From assembly GCF_900113335.1 (NCBI RefSeq), contig NZ_FOOX01000005.1, positions 186,001 to 250,000 of the forward strand: a stretch of 64,000 bases of DNA. The letters run 5' to 3'. Numbering within the stretch: the stretch's first letter is position 1; every line of letters starts with the position of its first letter. A program made the translations under genes and the position numbers. Below are positions 16,814-26,156 of this stretch, one piece after another. Under the pieces are notes generated by a model. It did not search any database, was not told the origin of the DNA, and worked only from the letters and a program-made list of their open reading frames with translations. This DNA comes from Desulfotruncus arcticus DSM 17038. Lineage in GTDB: Bacteria; Bacillota; Desulfotomaculia; Desulfotomaculales; Desulfallaceae.

Positions 16814-19525
16814 TTATGCTAATTCACGTTTTACAGCTTCCATGGTAAAGGCTTCCAGTTGGTCTCCCTCTCTCAGGTCGTTAAATTTTTCTATGGTCAT
16901 GCCGCACTCATAACCCTGGTTAACTTCACGCGCATCGTCCTTAAACCTCTTCAATGACTCCAGAGTTCCTTCGTGGATAACTATACCGTCGCGAATAACC
17001 CTGATCCCGGAATCCCTGGTAATTTTACCCTCGGTAACATAACAGCCGGCGATTGTTCCGACTTTGGAAACCTTAAATGTTTTACGTACTTCCACACGGC
17101 CCAGTATTACTTCCTTATATTCCGGTTCCAGCAGGCCGCTCATAGCTGCCTTGATGTCCTCAATAGCATCGTAAATAACGCGATAAAGCCGTATATCCAC
17201 TTTTTCAGCCTCGAGGGCCTTTCTGGCATTGACATCCGGACGGACATTAAATCCAATGATTATTGCATTAGATGCGGAAGCCAGCATAATATCCGTTTCA
17301 GTAACAGCTCCCACACCGCCGTGGATCGCGTTTACGCGCACTTCTTCAGTACTGATTTGCTGAAGTGCCTGTTTAACGGCTTCAACAGAGCCCTGAACGT
17401 CTGCCTTGATGATAATATTAAGCTCTTTAACCTGCCCTTCCTGGATTTGATTAAATAAATCATCCAGGGATACTTTAGGCGCAGTTACCTTAAGATCTTC
17501 CTCACGTTTTTTGACCTGGCGTTCTCCGATCACCTGTTTGCCAAGTTTCTCATCTTCCACCGCATAAAAGAGTTCCCCCGCAGGCGGTACTTCCGAAAAA
17601 CCCAGCACTTCAACGGGCATTGAAGGTCCGGCTTTCTTAACCCTGCGTCCGGTGTGATCCATCATAGCCCGCACTTTACCGTAAGCAACACCGGCAATAA
17701 TAAAATCACCGACCTTTAAGGTTCCGTTTTGCACCAGAACTGTAGCCACCGGCCCTCTGCCCTTATCCAGTTCCGCCTCAATGACAGTTCCCCTGGCAGC
17801 GCGGTTTGGATTAGCTTTATATTCGCCAATTTCGGCTACCAGCAATATCATTTCCAACAGTTCATTTAGATTCTGCTTTTCCCTGGCAGATACCTCAACA
17901 AATATCGTCTCCCCGCCCCACTCTTCGGCGACGAGATTGTACTCTGTCAGCTGGCGTTTAACTTTTTCCGGTTGGGCATCTTCTTTATCAATTTTATTGA
18001 CAGCCACAATGATCGGAACTTCTGCTGCCCGGGCGTGGTTAATTGCCTCAATGGTCTGAGGCATAACCCCGTCATCTGCGGCCACAACCAGAATTGCTAT
18101 ATCGGTAATTTTTGCTCCTCTGGCCCGCATTGCGGTAAATGCCTCGTGCCCCGGCGTATCAACAAAGGTAATTTTTTTACCTTTATGTTCAACCTGATAT
18201 GCGCCTATATGCTGGGTAATGCCTCCCGCCTCGGTAGCTATAACATTACTTTTTCGAATGGCATCCAATAGTGATGTTTTACCGTGGTCAACGTGTCCCA
18301 TGATCGTAACCACACATGGCCTTGCTAACAGTGTATCCGGGGCGTCTTCCTGCTCTTGAACCAACATTGTTTCTTTATCAACTTCGATTTTGATATCCAC
18401 CTGAAAACCTAAATCATTAGCTACTAGTGTTGCGGTATCAGCATCGATTTCCTGGTTGATGGTGGCAAGAATCCCCAACTCCATCAGTTTCTTAATTACT
18501 TCCCCGGCGCTGATAGACATTTTTTCCGCCAGTGATTTGACGATAATGCTTTCGCCGATAACAATAGGTTTTTTCTCCTTGACCGGAGTTTTAACAGGAG
18601 CCTGCTTTTGTTGGGCAAAATTTTTCCTTCTGGGCCCCTTGCCACCCGCTTTTCGGTTGTCAAATTTATCAAAACGGTTACCTTTGTCAAACTTGCCTTT
18701 AACTTCTTTCTCTTTGAAAGCTTGCTTTTCAACTTGTTTAATGCGCTCTTGCGCTTTAGTTTTCTCCAGAGCTTTTATTTTATCCGGTTTTCCCTTTTCA
18801 GCAGCTTTTATTTTGGGACCGGTCGCCGGCGCACCCTGCTGGCCAAAGCTCTTCTGGAAGCGCTGGGGCTTATCGCTGAAGCCTTTATCCCTGGCAGGCT
18901 GATTGCGGTCATTTCTCCTAGCTTGCTCAGCAGGTCTGGGCTGTCTTGGTTGTCCGGGCCTCTGCTGTTCCTGTCTTGGCTGCTGCTCCTGTTGTTTTCT
19001 CACAAAAGGCCTGGGCTGCTGCTCGTGGGCAGCGTTACCTGTACGCTTTGGAGGGCCTTGATTTGGCTGAGTTTGCTGATTTTGCTGAGGAGGCGCATTA
19101 TTAGCCTGCTTTACCGGCCTGGAGTACTCTTCTCTCCGCTTGGGCTTGGCGACATTATTTGCGGCACCGCCTCCGGGGCCATTGGCACGAGCCGGTTTTT
19201 CCGTAAATCTACGGTCGGGGGGTCTTGAAGGTACACGATCTACTAAGCCGGGACCTCTGTCCGCCCTATTCCTTCTGTTCTGATTACCGCTATGCCTGGA
19301 GGAGGTATCCCTTTCCCTGGTAGCGTTGTTCCTTTGTTGAACCTTAACTGTATCCACTCTTTTTTCCTGACTTTTAAAATGGTTTAAGACTTGTTCTGCC
19401 TCGTTATCTTCCAGGGTACTCATGTGTGATTTCACCTTAACCCCCATTTTACTTAGTTGTTGAATAACTTCCTTACTTTCTATGTTAAGCTCCTTTGCAA
19501 CTTCATGGACCCTTTTTTTAACCAT
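16814..19525 (-). CDS. infB: Translation initiation factor IF-2
   Basis: IF-2 is the GTPase that recruits fMet-tRNA to the 30S subunit and promotes subunit joining. The 903 aa begin with an IF2_N domain ([19 protein letters not shown]), followed by about 250 residues of Gln/Pro/Arg/Lys-rich disordered linker, a second IF2_N domain (about 325-375), the G domain with [22 protein letters not shown] and NKIDK, then domains II-IV ending near [11 protein letters not shown] 19523-19525 has GGAGG eight bases upstream; earlier in-frame codons overlap it. It is preceded by ylxQ and followed by rbfA. Confidence 0.97.
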   Translation of the reverse strand: MVKKRVHEVAKELNIESKEVIQQLSKMGVKVKSHMSTLEDNEAEQVLNHFKSQEKRVDTVKVQQRNNATRERDTSSRHSGNQNRRNRADRGPGLVDRVPSRPPDRRFTEKPARANGPGGGAANNVAKPKRREEYSRPVKQANNAPPQQNQQTQPNQGPPKRTGNAAHEQQPRPFVRKQQEQQPRQEQQRPGQPRQPRPAEQARRNDRNQPARDKGFSDKPQRFQKSFGQQGAPATGPKIKAAEKGKPDKIKALEKTKAQERIKQVEKQAFKEKEVKGKFDKGNRFDKFDNRKAGGKGPRRKNFAQQKQAPVKTPVKEKKPIVIGESIIVKSLAEKMSISAGEVIKKLMELGILATINQEIDADTATLVANDLGFQVDIKIEVDKETMLVQEQEDAPDTLLARPCVVTIMGHVDHGKTSLLDAIRKSNVIATEAGGITQHIGAYQVEHKGKKITFVDTPGHEAFTAMRARGAKITDIAILVVAADDGVMPQTIEAINHARAAEVPIIVAVNKIDKEDAQPEKVKRQLTEYNLVAEEWGGETIFVEVSAREKQNLNELLEMILLVAEIGEYKANPNRAARGTVIEAELDKGRGPVATVLVQNGTLKVGDFIIAGVAYGKVRAMMDHTGRRVKKAGPSMPVEVLGFSEVPPAGELFYAVEDEKLGKQVIGERQVKKREEDLKVTAPKVSLDDLFNQIQEGQVKELNIIIKADVQGSVEAVKQALQQISTEEVRVNAIHGGVGAVTETDIMLASASNAIIIGFNVRPDVNARKALEAEKVDIRLYRVIYDAIEDIKAAMSGLLEPEYKEVILGRVEVRKTFKVSKVGTIAGCYVTEGKITRDSGIRVIRDGIVIHEGTLESLKRFKDDAREVNQGYECGMTIEKFNDLREGDQLEAFTMEAVKRELA

Positions 19526-19541
19526 ACACATCACCTCCGAA

Positions 19542-19871
19542 TTATTGTGGCATACATATTCCGTTATCTCCCCTTTCCATCGCTCCGGCTACACCCCGGG
19601 CCAATTGTTCATCAGTAATCGCTACCACGGTACGCGGCGCTTTCCCCAACAAAATACCCAACTCATTCTTTGAAGCGTAGCAGAAAGCAGGAATATTATT
19701 TTCTTTTGCTAAAAGCAAATAATTATCCTTACTTTTAATGGCTGCATCATTGGCAATTATTATCAGTCTGACTTCATTCTTCAACAATCCGTTGCGCACC
19801 GCCGTATCACCGCTAATAACCTTGCCGGCGCGTCTGCATAAACCAAGCATATCCGCCAACTTGCAGGTCAT
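19542..19871 (-). CDS. ylxQ: L7Ae/L30e-family RNA-binding protein (YlxQ)
   Basis: A 109-aa ribosomal L7Ae-like protein. Conserved features are [34 protein letters not shown] and the C-terminal [17 protein letters not shown]. YlxQ proteins are thought to bind structured RNA (K-turns); a precise cellular role is not established. ATG overlaps the ylxR stop by four bases, so translation is coupled, and infB follows after 16 bp. This is the conserved nusA-ylxR-ylxQ-infB order. Confidence 0.9.
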   Translation of the reverse strand: MTCKLADMLGLCRRAGKVISGDTAVRNGLLKNEVRLIIIANDAAIKSKDNYLLLAKENNIPAFCYASKNELGILLGKAPRTVVAITDEQLARGVAGAMERGDNGICMPQ

Positions 19872-20146
19872 GGGCGGTTCATCCTTTCAAAGAGACTTTC
19901 TTTAATCTCCTTTGAAATTGGCTGTTTTAATGCTTTCTCCAATCTTTTTCCTTTTATTGCCTTTTCCAGACATTCATTATTTGGACAGACATAAGCCCCT
20001 CTTCCTGAACGCTTACCGGTTGGATCGATTTCCACGGTTTCTTCCGGTGTCCGGACTACCCTGATTAACTCCCTTTTGGATTTCATCTCCTGGCAGCCGA
20101 GGCACATTCTCTGGGGTATTTTTTTAATCTTGGGCAATAGCAACAC
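19868..20146 (-). CDS. ylxR: YlxR family RNA-binding protein
   Basis: A 92-aa DUF448 protein with the signature KIPQRMCLGCQEMKSKRELI, VEIDPTGKRSGRGAYVCPNN and CLEKAIKGKRLEKAL. Recent work on homologues links the family to RNA binding and RNase P; that is outside what the sequence shows. The start is ambiguous: GTG 20144-20146 lies against the GGGGG run, whereas TTG 20135-20137 has ideal eight-base spacing and would shorten the protein by three residues. It begins four bases upstream of the nusA stop region. Confidence 0.92.
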   Translation of the reverse strand: MLLLPKIKKIPQRMCLGCQEMKSKRELIRVVRTPEETVEIDPTGKRSGRGAYVCPNNECLEKAIKGKRLEKALKQPISKEIKESLFERMNRP

Positions 20147-20149
20147 CCC

Positions 20150-21232
20150 CTATTCCATAAATTCCTCGGCAAACAGATCTTCATATTCCGGATATAATTC
20201 CGCCATTTGGCTTTCACTCTTAATATCTATTTTCCAACCTGTTAATTTAGCTGCTAAACGGGCGTTTTGTCCCTCCTTGCCAATGGCGAGCGAAAGTTGA
20301 TAATCAGGCACGATAACCCTGGCAATTTTCTCGTCTTCCCAAACTTCTACAGCAACAACTTTGGCCGGGCTTAACGAACTGGCAATAAACTTGGAAGGAT
20401 CATTATCCCACTTAATAATATCTATTTTCTCGCCGTTTAATTCGTTCACTATGGTTTGCACACGCATACCCTTGGGGCCAACGCAAGCACCCACCGGATC
20501 GACATTTTCATCCCTTGAATATACAGCTATTTTTGACCGGTGCCCGGCCTCCCTGGCCACAGACTTTAGCTCCACCACACCCTCTTGCAGTTCAGGCACT
20601 TCAAGTTCAAAAAGTCTTTTGAGCAAACCGGGATGAGTTCGGGAAACAAAAATTTGGGGTCCCTTGGTTGTTTTCCTGACTTCAACAATGTAGGCTTTAA
20701 TCCTGGTGCCCTGGTTATAGCTTTCACCGGGCATCTGCTCAGTAGGAGTCAGTATTGCTTCTGTCTTCCCAAGCTCTATGAATACATTTTTTTGTTCAAT
20801 CCGCTGCACAATACCATTAATAATATCTCCATCGCGATTGGCAAATTCCTCATAGATAATGTTTCGTTCTGCCTCGCGAATACGCTGAACCACCACCTGT
20901 TTTGCCGTTTGCGCCGCTATTCTGCCGAAGTTTTTGGGCGTGACTTCGGTTTCAACCATGTCTTCAATTTCATACCTGGGATCTATTGTTTTGGCTTCTT
21001 CAACAGCTATTTCCAATCTGGGGTCTTCAACATGTTCTACTACGGTACGCTGAGCAAAAACTTTGCACTCACCTGTCTCCCGGTCAATGTATACTTTAGC
21101 GTTTTGCAAAGAACCAAAATTTCTTTTATAAGCGGAAAGTAATGCCGCTTCGATTGCTTCAAGCAAAACTTCAACTGTAATACCTTTTTCTTTTACCAGG
21201 TCTTTGAGCGCATCTAAAAACTCGGTGCTCAT
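20150..21232 (-). CDS. nusA: Transcription termination/antitermination factor NusA
   Basis: NusA binds RNA polymerase and modulates pausing, termination and antitermination. The 360 aa show the N-terminal polymerase-binding domain (MSTEFLDALKDLVKEKGITV), an S1 domain (about 130-200), and KH1/KH2 with VDPVGACVGPKGMRVQTIV, NGEKIDIIKW and LAIGKEGQNARLAAKLTGW. No C-terminal acidic repeats, as usual in Firmicutes. ATG 21230-21232 matches homologues; GGAGG lies twelve bases upstream. The leader has three hairpins and a D-type repeat, so expression control at RNA level is plausible. Confidence 0.96.
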   Translation of the reverse strand: MSTEFLDALKDLVKEKGITVEVLLEAIEAALLSAYKRNFGSLQNAKVYIDRETGECKVFAQRTVVEHVEDPRLEIAVEEAKTIDPRYEIEDMVETEVTPKNFGRIAAQTAKQVVVQRIREAERNIIYEEFANRDGDIINGIVQRIEQKNVFIELGKTEAILTPTEQMPGESYNQGTRIKAYIVEVRKTTKGPQIFVSRTHPGLLKRLFELEVPELQEGVVELKSVAREAGHRSKIAVYSRDENVDPVGACVGPKGMRVQTIVNELNGEKIDIIKWDNDPSKFIASSLSPAKVVAVEVWEDEKIARVIVPDYQLSLAIGKEGQNARLAAKLTGWKIDIKSESQMAELYPEYEDLFAEEFME

Positions 21233-21360
21233 TTTTAACGTTTCCCTCCAAAGCCGCAAGCTTTATTAGCAAAGCGGCTTAATAATTATCGATTGTTTTT
21301 TGGACAATCGCTTCCCTTCAGCTGGGCAGTTGCCCTCAGTTTCTTTTAGACTGCCCCCAT
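21233..21360 (-). promoter_or_regulatory. Structured spacer upstream of nusA with three hairpins
   Basis: Three inverted repeats follow one another: AAGCCGC/GCGGCTT (21251-21257 with 21274-21280), CGATTGT/ACAATCG (21290-21296 with 21304-21310) and GGGCAGT/ACTGCCC (21324-21330 with 21350-21356). Read on the minus strand they form the 5' leader between the D1 repeat and the nusA ribosome-binding site. The role is unknown. Confidence 0.45.
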
Positions 21361-21482
21361 AAAGAAGACTTGGTTCAGGTGGGGTTTTGACCCCACCTGA
21401 ACCTTAGTCGCACTTATTTCGAGTTTATCGCCGCTTAACTCCCGCCTGTAGAGGCGGGAGTCTTAGCGGCGGTTAACGAGAT
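21361..21482. repeat. Structured dispersed repeat, family D, copy 1
   Basis: The element reads AAAGAAGACTTGG, then hairpin 1 (GGTTCAGGTGGGG paired with CCCCACCTGAACC, loop TTTTGA), a conserved linker TTAGTCGCACTTATTTCGAG, and hairpin 2. Hairpin 2 has lower stem CGCCGCT/AGCGGCG (21429-21435 with 21465-21471), an internal loop TAA/TCTT, upper stem CTCCCGCCT/AGGCGGGAG and loop GTAG. Copies 2 and 3 are at 21962-22083 and 60509-60695. Bases 21435-21482 overlap the 3' end of rimP, which uses the element's stop codon. Confidence 0.9.
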
Positions 21483-21929
21483 CAGGCGCGCCGAAGCTAG
21501 AGAATCCATAGGAATGACCACATTTAGGCCCTCTGATTCCAGGGTAACCGAATGGTTGCTTGCATGCACAAGCTTACCCGTAAACTTTCGTTTCCCCTCA
21601 ACAGGCACAAACGTGGTCAATTTAATCCCTTCTCCGGTAAAACGTTCAAAATCAGCCAATTTTTTTAGCGGCCGATCAAGACCCGGAGAAGATACTTCCA
21701 GCAAATAGGATTGCGGGATGGGGTCCTTTTCATCCAGCAAAGGGTCTATTCTTTCAGATACCAATTGACAATCTGCCAGCCCAATGCCACCCGGCTTATC
21801 TATAAAAATCCTAAGGTACCAATTGCCACCTTCTTTTACATACTGAACATCCACAAGTTCAAAGCCAACATCAGAAATTACCGGAGCAACAATTTCCTCT
21901 ATAGTTTTTACAACGTTGCCCTTACTCAA
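21435..21929 (-). CDS. rimP: Ribosome maturation factor RimP
   Basis: RimP helps assemble the 30S subunit. The 164 aa include the N-terminal domain VAPVISDVGFELVDVQYVKEG, LRIFIDKPGGIGLADCQ and the family signature YLLEVSSPGLDRPLKKLADFERF, then the SH3-like C-terminal domain ending near NVVIPMDSLASARLI. The last 14 residues (SLTAAKTPASTGGS) are encoded by the D1 repeat, which supplies the stop, so the native C-terminus was probably replaced. The start is TTG 21927-21929 with AGGAGG about seven bases upstream. It is the first gene of the rimP-nusA-infB cluster, bracketed by two D repeats. Confidence 0.93.
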   Translation of the reverse strand: MSKGNVVKTIEEIVAPVISDVGFELVDVQYVKEGGNWYLRIFIDKPGGIGLADCQLVSERIDPLLDEKDPIPQSYLLEVSSPGLDRPLKKLADFERFTGEGIKLTTFVPVEGKRKFTGKLVHASNHSVTLESEGLNVVIPMDSLASARLISLTAAKTPASTGGS

Positions 21930-21961
21930 TTAAGAACCTCCTCGCAAAATATTTAGTAATC

Positions 21962-22083
21962 CAATAAAGAAGACTTGGTTCAGGTGGGGTTTTTGACCCC
22001 ATCTGAACCTTAGTCGCACTTATTTCGAGCTTACAGCCTGTTAATCCTCGACCTAAGAGGGCGGGATCTTACAGGCTGTGCGA
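21962..22083. repeat. Structured dispersed repeat, family D, copy 2
   Basis: It matches copy 1 through hairpin 1 (one C-to-T change leaves a G-U pair, and the loop is one T longer) and the linker CTTAGTCGCACTTATTTCGAG. In hairpin 2 the lower stem is instead ACAGCCTG paired with CAGGCTGT, different bases with pairing kept, around the same TTAA / TCTTA internal loop. It is in the same orientation as copy 1 and lies just upstream of rimP. Confidence 0.9.
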
Positions 22084-22103
22084 AGATATAATCACTTCAG
22101 AAT

Positions 22104-22137
22104 CGGGGGACATTCCCCGAAGGGGTGTGTCCCCTTT
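22104..22137. repeat. Inverted repeat, family B (GGGGACA), copy 2
   Basis: GGGGACA and TGTCCCC enclose a smaller CCCC-GAA-GGGG hairpin, ending in CCCCTTTCC as copy 3 does. It sits in the 210-bp rimP-proS spacer. Beyond it, GAGTGGGTATTACCCACTC forms a hairpin at about 22155-22174 and a fragment similar to the end of repeat A lies at about 22190-22207. Confidence 0.75.
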
Positions 22138-22296
22138 CCTTATTATAAGACGAAAGAGTGGGTAATACCCACTCCTTAAAAAATACTCTCTGGTGAAAAT
22201 AGATACCGGATCACTAAACAAAAACAATTATATCATAATAGAAAAAACTTGGCAAGGTAATGATATTCGGGCATTACCTGAACGGTTTGGCAGTTG

Positions 22297-24012
22297 TTAA
22301 CCTTCCGCTTGCAACCAGGACCTAACAGTTTCCACAATATTGTTCAGTGGTACCATTGCTACTTCTCCCTTACAGCGTGAATAAAATTCCACCTTGCCTT
22401 CGGCCAGGCCTTTAGACCCCACAGTGATGCGAAAGGGATAGCCCACCAGGTCGGCATCCTTAAATTTCACCCCGGCCCTGTCAGGTCTATCATCCAATAC
22501 CGTTTCAATTCCGGCCGCGACAAGATCTTGATATAGCTTTTCCGCCGTCTGCACCTGTTCCTGATCTTTGTTGCTGATGGGCACCACAATAACATGATAA
22601 GGAGCGATTTGCACAGGCCAGATGATGCCTTTATCATCGTGATTCTGTTCAACTGCGGCCGCCATGGTCCTGGTTACGCCAATGCCGTAACAGCCCATGA
22701 CGAAAGGTTTGGCTTTACCGTTTTCATCAAGAAAAGTTGCGCCCAACACTTTACTGTATTTATCACGAAGTTTAAAAATTTGGCCCACTTCGATACCCCT
22801 GGCTTCCAACAAAGCCTCCCCGCAATTAGGGCATGGCTCTCCTGCTTTAACCAGTCGGATATCTTTAACCATATGGGGCTTAAAATCCCGATCCGGATTT
22901 ACATTGGCCAGGTGATGGTCATCTTCATTGGCGCCGGCTATGCCGTTAACCATCAGCATAACTTCATTATCCGCCACCAGCTTGATTCCATTCAGGCCAA
23001 CCGGCCCCATGTAGCCGGTTTGAGCACCGGTAGCGTCCCTGACTATTTTTTCATCCGCCATCTCCAACCGGACGCAGCCTAAGGCGTTATACAGCTTAAT
23101 TTCATTAACTTCCCGGTCGCCCCTGACCATGGCCGCAACGGTTTCTTTTTCAGTCTGATATAAGATAGTTTTGATCATTTTTTGCGGCGTCAACTTCAGA
23201 TACAGACAGATTTCTTCAATTGTCCGGCAGCCTGGTGTCTGGATTTTTTTCAACTCCAGCAGCGGCTCCTTTTCACCCGCTGCCGGTGGAACAGCTTCTG
23301 CTCTCTCTTCATTGGCAGCATAACCGCATTCTTCATCTGAACAATATAATATGTTAACCTCGCCTGAATCCGCCAGCACCGCAAATTCATGTGACCCGCT
23401 TCCGCCTATGGCACCTGAATCAGCCACAACGGGACGAAAATTTAAACCACAGCGGTTAAAAACATTGGTGTAGGCTTCATACATTTTATTATAACTGACG
23501 TCCAGCCCGGCTTCATCCCGGTCAAAGGAATAAAGGTCCTTCATAATAAATTCCCTGCCCCTTAACAGGCCAAACCTGGGGCGGCGCTCATCCCTGTATT
23601 TATTTTGCATTTGGTACAGTAACAGCGGCAATTGTTTATAGGAATTTATCTCACCCCTAATTAGAGCGGTGATTATTTCTTCGTGAGTGGGGCCAAGGCA
23701 AAAATCTCTGCCGTGCCTGTCTTTGAGCCGGAATAATTCAGGTCCGTAAACATCCCAGCGCCCCGATTCCTGCCATAGTTCCGCAGGCTGAATAATGGGC
23801 ATCATAATTTCCTGACCACCCTGCCGGTCCATTTCCTCCCTGACTATTTGCTCAATTTTACGGACTACACGCCAGGCCAGCGGTAAAAGAGTATATACAC
23901 CTGCAGCGGCCTTTCGAATAAACCCGGCCCTGAGCAACAGCTGGTGGCTGATTACTTCTGCTTCGGCCGGCACCTCCCGTAGGGTCGGCATTAATAACTG
24001 CGATACCCTCAT
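22297..24012 (-). CDS. proS: Prolyl-tRNA synthetase (bacterial type, with editing insertion)
   Basis: ProS charges tRNA-Pro. The 571 aa have class II motif 1-3 blocks ([72 protein letters not shown]), an INS editing domain between motifs 2 and 3 (about 225-390, with [15 protein letters not shown] and [17 protein letters not shown]), and a C-terminal anticodon-binding domain ([20 protein letters not shown]...). Full length. Its start overlaps the ispG stop by one base. A T-box leader was looked for and not seen; the gene is inside an operon. Confidence 0.97.
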   Translation of the reverse strand: MRVSQLLMPTLREVPAEAEVISHQLLLRAGFIRKAAAGVYTLLPLAWRVVRKIEQIVREEMDRQGGQEIMMPIIQPAELWQESGRWDVYGPELFRLKDRHGRDFCLGPTHEEIITALIRGEINSYKQLPLLLYQMQNKYRDERRPRFGLLRGREFIMKDLYSFDRDEAGLDVSYNKMYEAYTNVFNRCGLNFRPVVADSGAIGGSGSHEFAVLADSGEVNILYCSDEECGYAANEERAEAVPPAAGEKEPLLELKKIQTPGCRTIEEICLYLKLTPQKMIKTILYQTEKETVAAMVRGDREVNEIKLYNALGCVRLEMADEKIVRDATGAQTGYMGPVGLNGIKLVADNEVMLMVNGIAGANEDDHHLANVNPDRDFKPHMVKDIRLVKAGEPCPNCGEALLEARGIEVGQIFKLRDKYSKVLGATFLDENGKAKPFVMGCYGIGVTRTMAAAVEQNHDDKGIIWPVQIAPYHVIVVPISNKDQEQVQTAEKLYQDLVAAGIETVLDDRPDRAGVKFKDADLVGYPFRITVGSKGLAEGKVEFYSRCKGEVAMVPLNNIVETVRSWLQAEG

Positions 24013-25076
24013 TAAAGATTCCTCCCGCCTATAATCTGATCTATTTCCTTAATAAGTTCTTCTACAAGAAACTCTTCCTTAACCTTTCGGATAACCTTAC
24101 CCTTGCGGAATATTAGTCCTTCCCCTTTGCCCCCTGCTATCCCCACATCAGCATGCTTTGCCTCGCCCGGGCCATTTACCACGCACCCCATAACAGCAAC
24201 CTTCAGGGGCTTGTCCAGCGCCGCCAAGCGCTCCTCCACCTCACCAGCAATGGTAATTAAATCTATTTGCGTCCTTCCGCAGGTGGGGCATGATATAATT
24301 TCAACGCCACGCTGTCTGAGCCCCAAAGACTTTAAAATTTCATAGGCAGCCCTGACTTCGTGGACAGGATCGCCGGTAAGGGAGACTCTGACGGTATCCC
24401 CAATACCTTCCCATAACAAAATACCAATTCCCACCGCTGACTTGATGCTGCCCCGGAATAATGTTCCCGCTTCTGTAACCCCAATATGTAAAGGGTAATC
24501 GACCCTGCCTGCCAGCAGCCGGTATGCTTCCAACATCAGGGGTACGTCGGATGCTTTTAAAGATACTTTAATATCATAAAAGTCCATCTTTTCCAGCATG
24601 GCTATATGCCTTACGGCACTTTGGACCATGGCTTCAGGTGTAACTGCACCACCGGTTGCCAAATCCTTTTCCAGCGAACCGGCATTAACGCCGATTCTGA
24701 TCGGGGTGTTTCTTCGTTTTGCTTCCTTGACCACCGCCGCTACTTTATCTGCGCCCCCGATGTTGCCGGGATTAATGCGCAGGCCTTCTACCCCGGCCTC
24801 CAGGGAGGCCAGCGCCAGGCGGTAATCAAAATGGATATCTGCTACCAGAGGAATATCCAGGCCTTTTTTAATTTGCGGCAATGCCCTCGCCGCTTCCAGG
24901 TCGGGCACTGCAACCCTGATTATTTCACAGCCGGCTTGCACCAGTTTGTTAATCTGGTTCCTTGTCTCTAGAGCATTGCGGGTATCTGTATTGGTCATGG
25001 ACTGTACGGTAACCGGTGCGTCGCCGCCTATCGTAACATTACCCATTTTTACCGGCCTGCTTTTCCTGCGTATCAC
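24012..25076 (-). CDS. ispG: 4-hydroxy-3-methylbut-2-enyl diphosphate synthase (flavodoxin/ferredoxin)
   Basis: IspG is the [4Fe-4S] enzyme of the MEP isoprenoid pathway that converts MEcPP to HMBPP. The 354 aa form a TIM barrel with [34 protein letters not shown] and [17 protein letters not shown], then the cluster domain with [12 protein letters not shown] and [20 protein letters not shown], giving the three Cys ligands and the nearby Glu. It is full length. With dxr two genes upstream it forms an MEP group; rseP lies between. The small ferredoxin encoded nearby is a possible but unproven electron donor. Confidence 0.97.
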   Translation of the reverse strand: MIRRKSRPVKMGNVTIGGDAPVTVQSMTNTDTRNALETRNQINKLVQAGCEIIRVAVPDLEAARALPQIKKGLDIPLVADIHFDYRLALASLEAGVEGLRINPGNIGGADKVAAVVKEAKRRNTPIRIGVNAGSLEKDLATGGAVTPEAMVQSAVRHIAMLEKMDFYDIKVSLKASDVPLMLEAYRLLAGRVDYPLHIGVTEAGTLFRGSIKSAVGIGILLWEGIGDTVRVSLTGDPVHEVRAAYEILKSLGLRQRGVEIISCPTCGRTQIDLITIAGEVEERLAALDKPLKVAVMGCVVNGPGEAKHADVGIAGGKGEGLIFRKGKVIRKVKEEFLVEELIKEIDQIIGGRNL

Positions 25077-25089
25077 TAAAAATTCCTCC

Positions 25090-26130
25090 TTACGGGGCCT
25101 GCGGGTTTTGAATAAAAAGCTGCAGTATATCGTTATATGTGATAAAAACTATCAACAGCAGTAAAAAGCCAAATCCAACAAGGTGGATAAAATTTTCTTT
25201 GGCAGGATCAACCGGGCGTCCTCTCAAACCTTCGAACCCCAGAAACATAATTCTGCTGCCGTCCAACGCAGGAATCGGAAGCAGGTTAAACAATCCCAGG
25301 TTGATGCTTAAAAATGCAGCCAACTGCAGCAAATAAAATATACCAGTTTGCACAGCCTGATCTATTTCCCAGATTACCCTTACCGGGCCGCCTAAATCGG
25401 CCGGAGCCTGGCCCGTGATCATTTTACCAATAAAACTGAGGATTAACACTGTAACTTTAACAGTAAAGCTAAAACCAGTGGCAATTGCCGCCAGGGGGTT
25501 TAATCGTTTCATTTCCTGTTCGGGCATAATGCCGATAAGCCCGCGGCCACCTTCACCTGCCTCAGGCACAACTGTTATTTCGACAGGTTTTTGCTCCCTG
25601 ATCACTAATACGCTTATTTTTTCTCCAGCATGACTGTTAATGGACGCAGTAATATCATCCCAGGTGTTCATTTTTTTGTCGTTGATCATGTCTATTCTGT
25701 CACCGGCTTTAATGCCGGCAATTTCAGCCGGTTGGCCGGGGAGTATGCTTTTTATTGTTGTATTTGGCGCCGGATAGCCCTGAAACATAAAAATCAACGC
25801 CAGCAATAGAATCGCCAGGAAAAAGTTCATAATCGGCCCGGCCACAATTACCGAAACCCGCTGTAAAACAGTCTTATCCCCAAAACCTGTTCCTTTTTCC
25901 ACTTCCTCTTCCTCAGGGTCCATTCCGGCCATCCGGACAAACCCGCCAAGAGGAAAAAGACGCAAGTTGTAATTAGTTTCACCCCGGGCTACTCCTACAA
26001 GTTTAGGCCCGAAACCCAAACTGAACTCGTGAACCTTTATTCCCACGGCTTTAGCCACGGCAAAGTGTCCCAGCTCGTGAAAAAAAATCAGTATCCCGAA
26101 AACAAAAATAGACGCCCAAAAAGTAGCCAT
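25090..26130 (-). CDS. rseP: Site-2 zinc metalloprotease RseP/RasP
   Basis: An intramembrane protease that makes the second cut in membrane substrates such as anti-sigma factors and signal peptides. The 346 aa have the active-site HExxH in the first TM segment (FFHELGHFAVAKAVGIKVHEFSLGFGP), further TM segments near 95-115 and 255-285, one PDZ domain (about 120-200, containing ILPGQPAEIAGIKAGDRIDMIN), and the third ligand motif NLLPIPALDGSR. The C-terminus has a last TM segment. It lies between dxr and ispG, a common Firmicutes order. Confidence 0.95.
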   Translation of the reverse strand: MATFWASIFVFGILIFFHELGHFAVAKAVGIKVHEFSLGFGPKLVGVARGETNYNLRLFPLGGFVRMAGMDPEEEEVEKGTGFGDKTVLQRVSVIVAGPIMNFFLAILLLALIFMFQGYPAPNTTIKSILPGQPAEIAGIKAGDRIDMINDKKMNTWDDITASINSHAGEKISVLVIREQKPVEITVVPEAGEGGRGLIGIMPEQEMKRLNPLAAIATGFSFTVKVTVLILSFIGKMITGQAPADLGGPVRVIWEIDQAVQTGIFYLLQLAAFLSINLGLFNLLPIPALDGSRIMFLGFEGLRGRPVDPAKENFIHLVGFGFLLLLIVFITYNDILQLFIQNPQAP

Positions 26131-26156
26131 ATATCTTCATCCTTTGCGGTAAAAAT

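Noticed and set aside
18456..19228. Long plus-strand frames opposite infB.
   Set aside because: Low-complexity Leu/Ser-rich shadows of the Gln/Pro/Arg-rich IF-2 linker; no start site.
22140..22180. Hairpin GAGTGGGTATTACCCACTC as the rimP-side terminator.
   Set aside because: On the minus strand the stem is followed by only a broken T run; on the plus strand there is no upstream gene. Left uncalled.
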